Part shown: one piece after another, positions 5,151 to 7,479 of the stretch
How positions within the stretch are numbered: position 1 is the first letter of the stretch
How the letters are laid out: every line of letters begins with the position of its first letter
From: an uncultured Eubacteriales bacterium
GTDB taxonomy: Bacteria > Bacillota > Clostridia > Peptostreptococcales > Anaerovoracaceae
Assembly: GCA_902803185.1 (NCBI GenBank)
Contig: CADCOV010000238.1
Location: 1-7,479 of the forward strand
Reading direction: 5' to 3'
Length of the DNA stretch: 7,479 bases
Position numbers and translations under genes: made by a program
The notes under the pieces: generated by a model
The model's database searches: none
The model's input: the letters and a program-made list of their open reading frames with translations, nothing else
Told to the model about the DNA's origin: nothing

Positions 5151-7004
5151 TTGTTGTTGGAAAAGCTCACTTACCCGGATGATTTTCCGCTCAATATCTC
5201 CGTCGTCAACATGAAGGAGGATCCCCTCCACTACCACATCGACACGGAGCTCGTTTACGTCCTTCGCGGCGAGATCCGCCTGAAGAACGGCTACTGCAGC
5301 TACGACCTGCAGGAAGGGGACGTCTTCACCAACAGCGGCCACGAGGTCCACAGCATCAGCGCGTTGTCCGAGGACAACGTCGTGGCTTTGATCCAGGTGA
5401 ACACCCACTACATGTCCCAGTACTTCCCGAACCTGAGCAAGGCCTGCTACCGCACCTACTCCCGCAAGCGCGCCGACAAAAAACACGACCGCCTGAGGGA
5501 GCTCCTGCTGCAGATCCTGCTGAAATACGAAGCCAGGAGCGTCAACTACAAGAGCGAGTGCATCTACCTCGCGGTGGAGCTGATCAAACACCTGGACAAA
5601 TACTTCAACCTCTTCATCTTCGACAAGAACGTGGTGGTGGGCTTCGACCGGGGCAACCAGCTGGCCATGGAACGGATCAGCCGCATCTGCCAGTACATCT
5701 ACCAGTTCTACGCCAGCAACATCACCCTGGAGGACCTGAGCCAGATGGAGCACCTGAGCTCCTTCTACATCTCTCACCTGATCAAGGATTTCACCGGCAT
5801 GAACTTCCGCGACTTCCTCTGCTTTGCCAGAGTGGAGTGGTCCGAGATCGACCTCCTGGGCACCGAGAAGAAGATCAGCCAGATCGCCAACGACGTGGGC
5901 TTCTCCACCACCGCCTACTACCGCAAGTACTTTGAGCGCTGGTTCGGCCACAGCCCGCAGGAATACCGTGATCTCTACAAGAACGAGGTCAAGAGCGACC
6001 TGAAGCCGGCGATCTACGACTATATCCCGGCCGGCCGGGCCGTCTCCCTCATCAAGGAGACCTACGCCGCCTACACCAACAAGCGGGGCGACGGCGAGGC
6101 CCTGTCCAGCATCAACTTCGACATCGCCGTCGATGTGAACGCCGAGCCGATCTCTTCCATCCGCCCGAAGGTCATCATCGACCTCTCCGCCAGGGACTGC
6201 GAGAACAGCGCCATGTCCCTCGCCTCCCCGCTCTCCACCCTGGAGCCGGACCTGGTGGTCCTCCACGACGACCCGACGGTCTCCGCCGCCCAGACGGAGC
6301 GGTTCACCGCCATCCTGAAGGAAGCGGGCATGCAGGTGGAGAACGCCCCGTACCAGCAGATCGAGACCCGGGGCATCCCGGCCCTGGACTCCGTCATCGC
6401 GGCCGCGAGCCTTCTGCGGGACGTCTGCGCCGAACCGAACAAAGACGTGCGCCTCTGGCTGCAGGACGACACCGAAACAGGGGGACTGCCCCTCGCCGGC
6501 CTGCCGAGCCTCATCACCTCCACCGGTGACCGCAAGGCGTCCTACTACGCCGCCCAGACCGTCTCCACCCTGCAGGGCGACCTGCTGATGCAGGGCAACC
6601 ACTGCTGCGTAGTCCGCACCGACAACAAGGAGAACGCGGTCTACACCATGGCCGCCTTCAACTACTCGGAGCGCCTCCTGGACCTCCTGACCCGCAAGAT
6701 GCCGCAGAGCCAGCTTCGCAGCGCCATCAACGACTTCCGGGACGAGCTGAACATCAGCATCAACATCAACCTGCCGCCGGGCATCTACGCGGTGGCGAAA
6801 TTCAGCATGACGAAGGACAACAACATCTTCGGCCGCTACTCCGCCCTGGACTTCCGGCCTGAGACCTTCGACTTCTGCCGGTACGGCGAGACCCCGGCCC
6901 TGGAGACCTACATCGAGGACGTCCGCACCCTCCTCAACATGAACTTCTCCATCAAAGGCGTCGGCCTCCAGCTCGCCGTCGTCCGCAGGCTGGATGAGAA
7001 ATAG
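5151..7004 (+). CDS. AraC-family regulator with N-terminal cupin and shortened GH39-like C-terminal domain
   Basis: A 617-residue transcription regulator, probably the local activator. Residues about 10-75 form a cupin ligand-sensing barrel (HYH at 27-29, E33, YVLRGEIRLKNG, then EGDVFTNSGHEVHS). An alpha-helical linker follows. Residues about 175-278 are the AraC DNA-binding domain with two helix-turn-helices; the second reads KISQIANDVGFSTTAYYRKYF and ends with FGHSPQEYR. The last 340 residues resemble the C-terminal half of the beta-xylosidase-like GH39 domain seen in larger AraC fusions: LWLQDDTETG (435-444), GLPSLITSTGDRKASYYA (450-467), then a beta-rich region. The region between the HTH and that point is about 150 residues, too short for a complete TIM barrel, and I see no catalytic Glu pair. 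It is therefore probably a ligand-binding or structural remnant, not a hydrolase. It is divergent from the GRE operon. An alternative start is ATG 5103 (633 residues). Ligand unknown. Confidence 0.85.
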   Translation: MLLEKLTYPDDFPLNISVVNMKEDPLHYHIDTELVYVLRGEIRLKNGYCSYDLQEGDVFTNSGHEVHSISALSEDNVVALIQVNTHYMSQYFPNLSKACYRTYSRKRADKKHDRLRELLLQILLKYEARSVNYKSECIYLAVELIKHLDKYFNLFIFDKNVVVGFDRGNQLAMERISRICQYIYQFYASNITLEDLSQMEHLSSFYISHLIKDFTGMNFRDFLCFARVEWSEIDLLGTEKKISQIANDVGFSTTAYYRKYFERWFGHSPQEYRDLYKNEVKSDLKPAIYDYIPAGRAVSLIKETYAAYTNKRGDGEALSSINFDIAVDVNAEPISSIRPKVIIDLSARDCENSAMSLASPLSTLEPDLVVLHDDPTVSAAQTERFTAILKEAGMQVENAPYQQIETRGIPALDSVIAAASLLRDVCAEPNKDVRLWLQDDTETGGLPLAGLPSLITSTGDRKASYYAAQTVSTLQGDLLMQGNHCCVVRTDNKENAVYTMAAFNYSERLLDLLTRKMPQSQLRSAINDFRDELNISININLPPGIYAVAKFSMTKDNNIFGRYSALDFRPETFDFCRYGETPALETYIEDVRTLLNMNFSIKGVGLQLAVVRRLDEK

Positions 7005-7019
7005 AACAAAGCATCCCCG

Positions 7020-7048
7020 AACGGGCAGGCTGCGGCCTGCCCGTTTTT
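7020..7048 (+). terminator. Rho-independent terminator after the regulator gene
   Basis: An 11-bp perfect stem (7020-7030 with 7035-7045) around TGCG, whose right arm runs into five T residues (7044-7048), 15 nt after the stop codon. Confidence 0.9.
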
Positions 7049-7127
7049 CGCGGGGCGGGGGGCGGCGGCCGGAGGGCAGGCAGGCGTGGTGCGGCGTGCA
7101 GATAGGCGTGGCCTGCGGGTAGGTCCT
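7049..7127. other. GC-rich non-coding stretch
   Basis: A strongly G-rich plus strand (GGGG and GGGGGG runs at 7052-7062, then several GGCGTG and GGCAGG words). No supported reading frame, promoter or RNA gene is visible. It forms a sharp compositional border with the AT-rich repeat that follows. Confidence 0.5.
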
Positions 7128-7213
7128 ATGCCCATTTTTTCGTTTTCCTCGATATTGGCATCCATTTTGATGGTTTTTCCGATTTCGGGCATAAAATAAT
7201 GCAAATGTAAACC
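7128..7213. repeat. Degenerate 86-bp intergenic repeat, copy A
   Basis: It starts ATGCCC (7128-7133), contains TGGCATCCATTT (7156-7167) and GGGCATA (7187-7193), and ends GTAAACC (7207-7213). Copy B at 7240-7325 has the same landmarks in the same order 112-113 bp later. The ATGCCC and GGGCAT ends are inverted complements. Much more AT-rich than the coding DNA. Confidence 0.6.
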
Positions 7214-7239
7214 AAATTGAGCCTTTTCATCGGTATTCC

Positions 7240-7325
7240 ATGCCCAAAATCGAAGAATACCCTGATTCTGGCATCCATTTCAGGATTTTTACGATTTTTG
7301 GCATAGGATCGGTATTATGTAAACC
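7240..7325. repeat. Degenerate 86-bp intergenic repeat, copy B, with long hairpin
   Basis: It has the same landmarks as copy A: ATGCCC (7240-7245), TGGCATCCATTT (7269-7280), TGGCATA (7299-7305), GTAAACC (7319-7325). This copy keeps a long inverted repeat: ATGCCCAAAATCG (7240-7252) pairs with CGATTTTTGGCAT (7292-7304) with one mismatch, and the pairing continues inward through an A/T segment to CCTGA (7261-7265) with TCAGG (7280-7284). It could be a MITE-like or REP-like element; no transposase is present. Confidence 0.6.
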
Positions 7326-7335
7326 TTGAAACGCC

Positions 7336-7357
7336 GCCGTATATGGGCCGTATATGG
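7336..7357. repeat. 11-bp tandem duplication
   Basis: GCCGTATATGG occurs twice head to tail (7336-7346, 7347-7357) and is followed by GCC, the start of a third unit. Function unknown. Confidence 0.7.
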
Positions 7358-7387
7358 GCCCCGCCCCAATGCAAAGGCGCAGCGGCC

Positions 7388-7429
7388 GGAGGGGGGCGCT
7401 TCGTAAGGAAGCCCCCCTTCCGAGATTTT
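7388..7429 (+). terminator. Terminator-like hairpin in the right-hand intergenic region
   Basis: A GC-rich left arm (7388-7402) pairs with 7408-7420: GCTTC (7398-7402) with GAAGC (7408-7412), extended by G6 against the C run with one bulged base and a terminal GGA/TCC-like segment. ATTTTT follows at 7424-7429. It lies 380 nt after the regulator's own terminator with no gene between, so it may end an unrecognised transcript, or be a second stop or a repeat-associated hairpin. Confidence 0.45.
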
Positions 7430-7479
7430 TGGAGTAACATATACATATACAGTATTGCATATTCAGCGGCAATTGACCG

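Noticed and set aside
5076..6602. 508-codon minus-strand open frame antisense to the regulator
   Set aside because: Same cause; Val/Asp/Gly-rich with no motif, opposite a clear AraC protein.
7052..7076. Possible G-quadruplex
   Set aside because: Only three separate runs of at least three G are present within a short distance, so a stable four-run structure is not supported.
7128..7325. CRISPR array
   Set aside because: Only two degenerate copies with a short non-spacer gap and no cas genes; the copies diverge far more than CRISPR repeats do.
6908..7472. Two small minus-strand frames in the right-hand intergenic region
   Set aside because: They arise from the 86-bp repeat and GC-rich flanks, lack ribosome binding sites, and the repeat-encoded part changes frame between copies.
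7444..7472. Weak minus-strand promoter-like match (TTGCCG-17-TATATG)
   Set aside because: Only four of six bases match at each box and no gene follows; indistinguishable from chance in AT-rich DNA.

Overview
The window reads as part of a catabolic island from a strictly anaerobic, fairly GC-rich Gram-positive bacterium, most likely a clostridial (Bacillota) gut or sediment lineage. The evidence is an oxygen-sensitive glycyl radical enzyme with its radical-SAM activase, strong AGGAGG-type ribosome binding sites, Bacillus-type promoters in AT-rich intergenic DNA, and an AraC regulator fused to a GH39-like domain, an architecture I associate with Clostridia. The species cannot be named from the sequence.

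Layout: (1) positions 1-416, minus strand, hold the N-terminal third of a YfcC/DcuC-family secondary transporter that runs off the left edge. (2) 417-738 is a divergent regulatory region with a promoter for each neighbour and a possible short leader peptide before the transporter. (3) 739-1506, plus strand, is a complete NAD-type short-chain dehydrogenase (SDR) followed by a clean intrinsic terminator. (4) 1577-4894, minus strand, is a two-gene operon: a 791-residue glycyl radical enzyme (GRE) and, 3 nt downstream, its 312-residue activating enzyme. (5) 4895-5150 is a second divergent regulatory region. (6) 5151-7004, plus strand, is the AraC-type regulator. (7) 7005-7479 has no convincing gene; it holds a terminator, two degenerate copies of an 86-bp repeat, a short tandem repeat and a second terminator-like hairpin.

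How the parts may work together (inference): the transporter brings in a small polar substrate, the SDR interconverts an alcohol and a carbonyl, the GRE does the radical step after its activase installs the glycyl radical, and the AraC protein senses the substrate. Both divergent regulatory regions share short sequence boxes, which suggests one regulon. The main surprise is the GRE active site. The radical glycine and thiyl cysteine are intact, but several residues that bind and dehydrate glycerol in the classic B12-independent glycerol dehydratase are replaced, including the Glu two residues after the catalytic Cys, which is Gln here. The substrate is therefore probably not glycerol or 1,2-propanediol and may be undescribed. 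A second oddity is that the regulator's glycosidase-like domain is too short to form a complete catalytic barrel.
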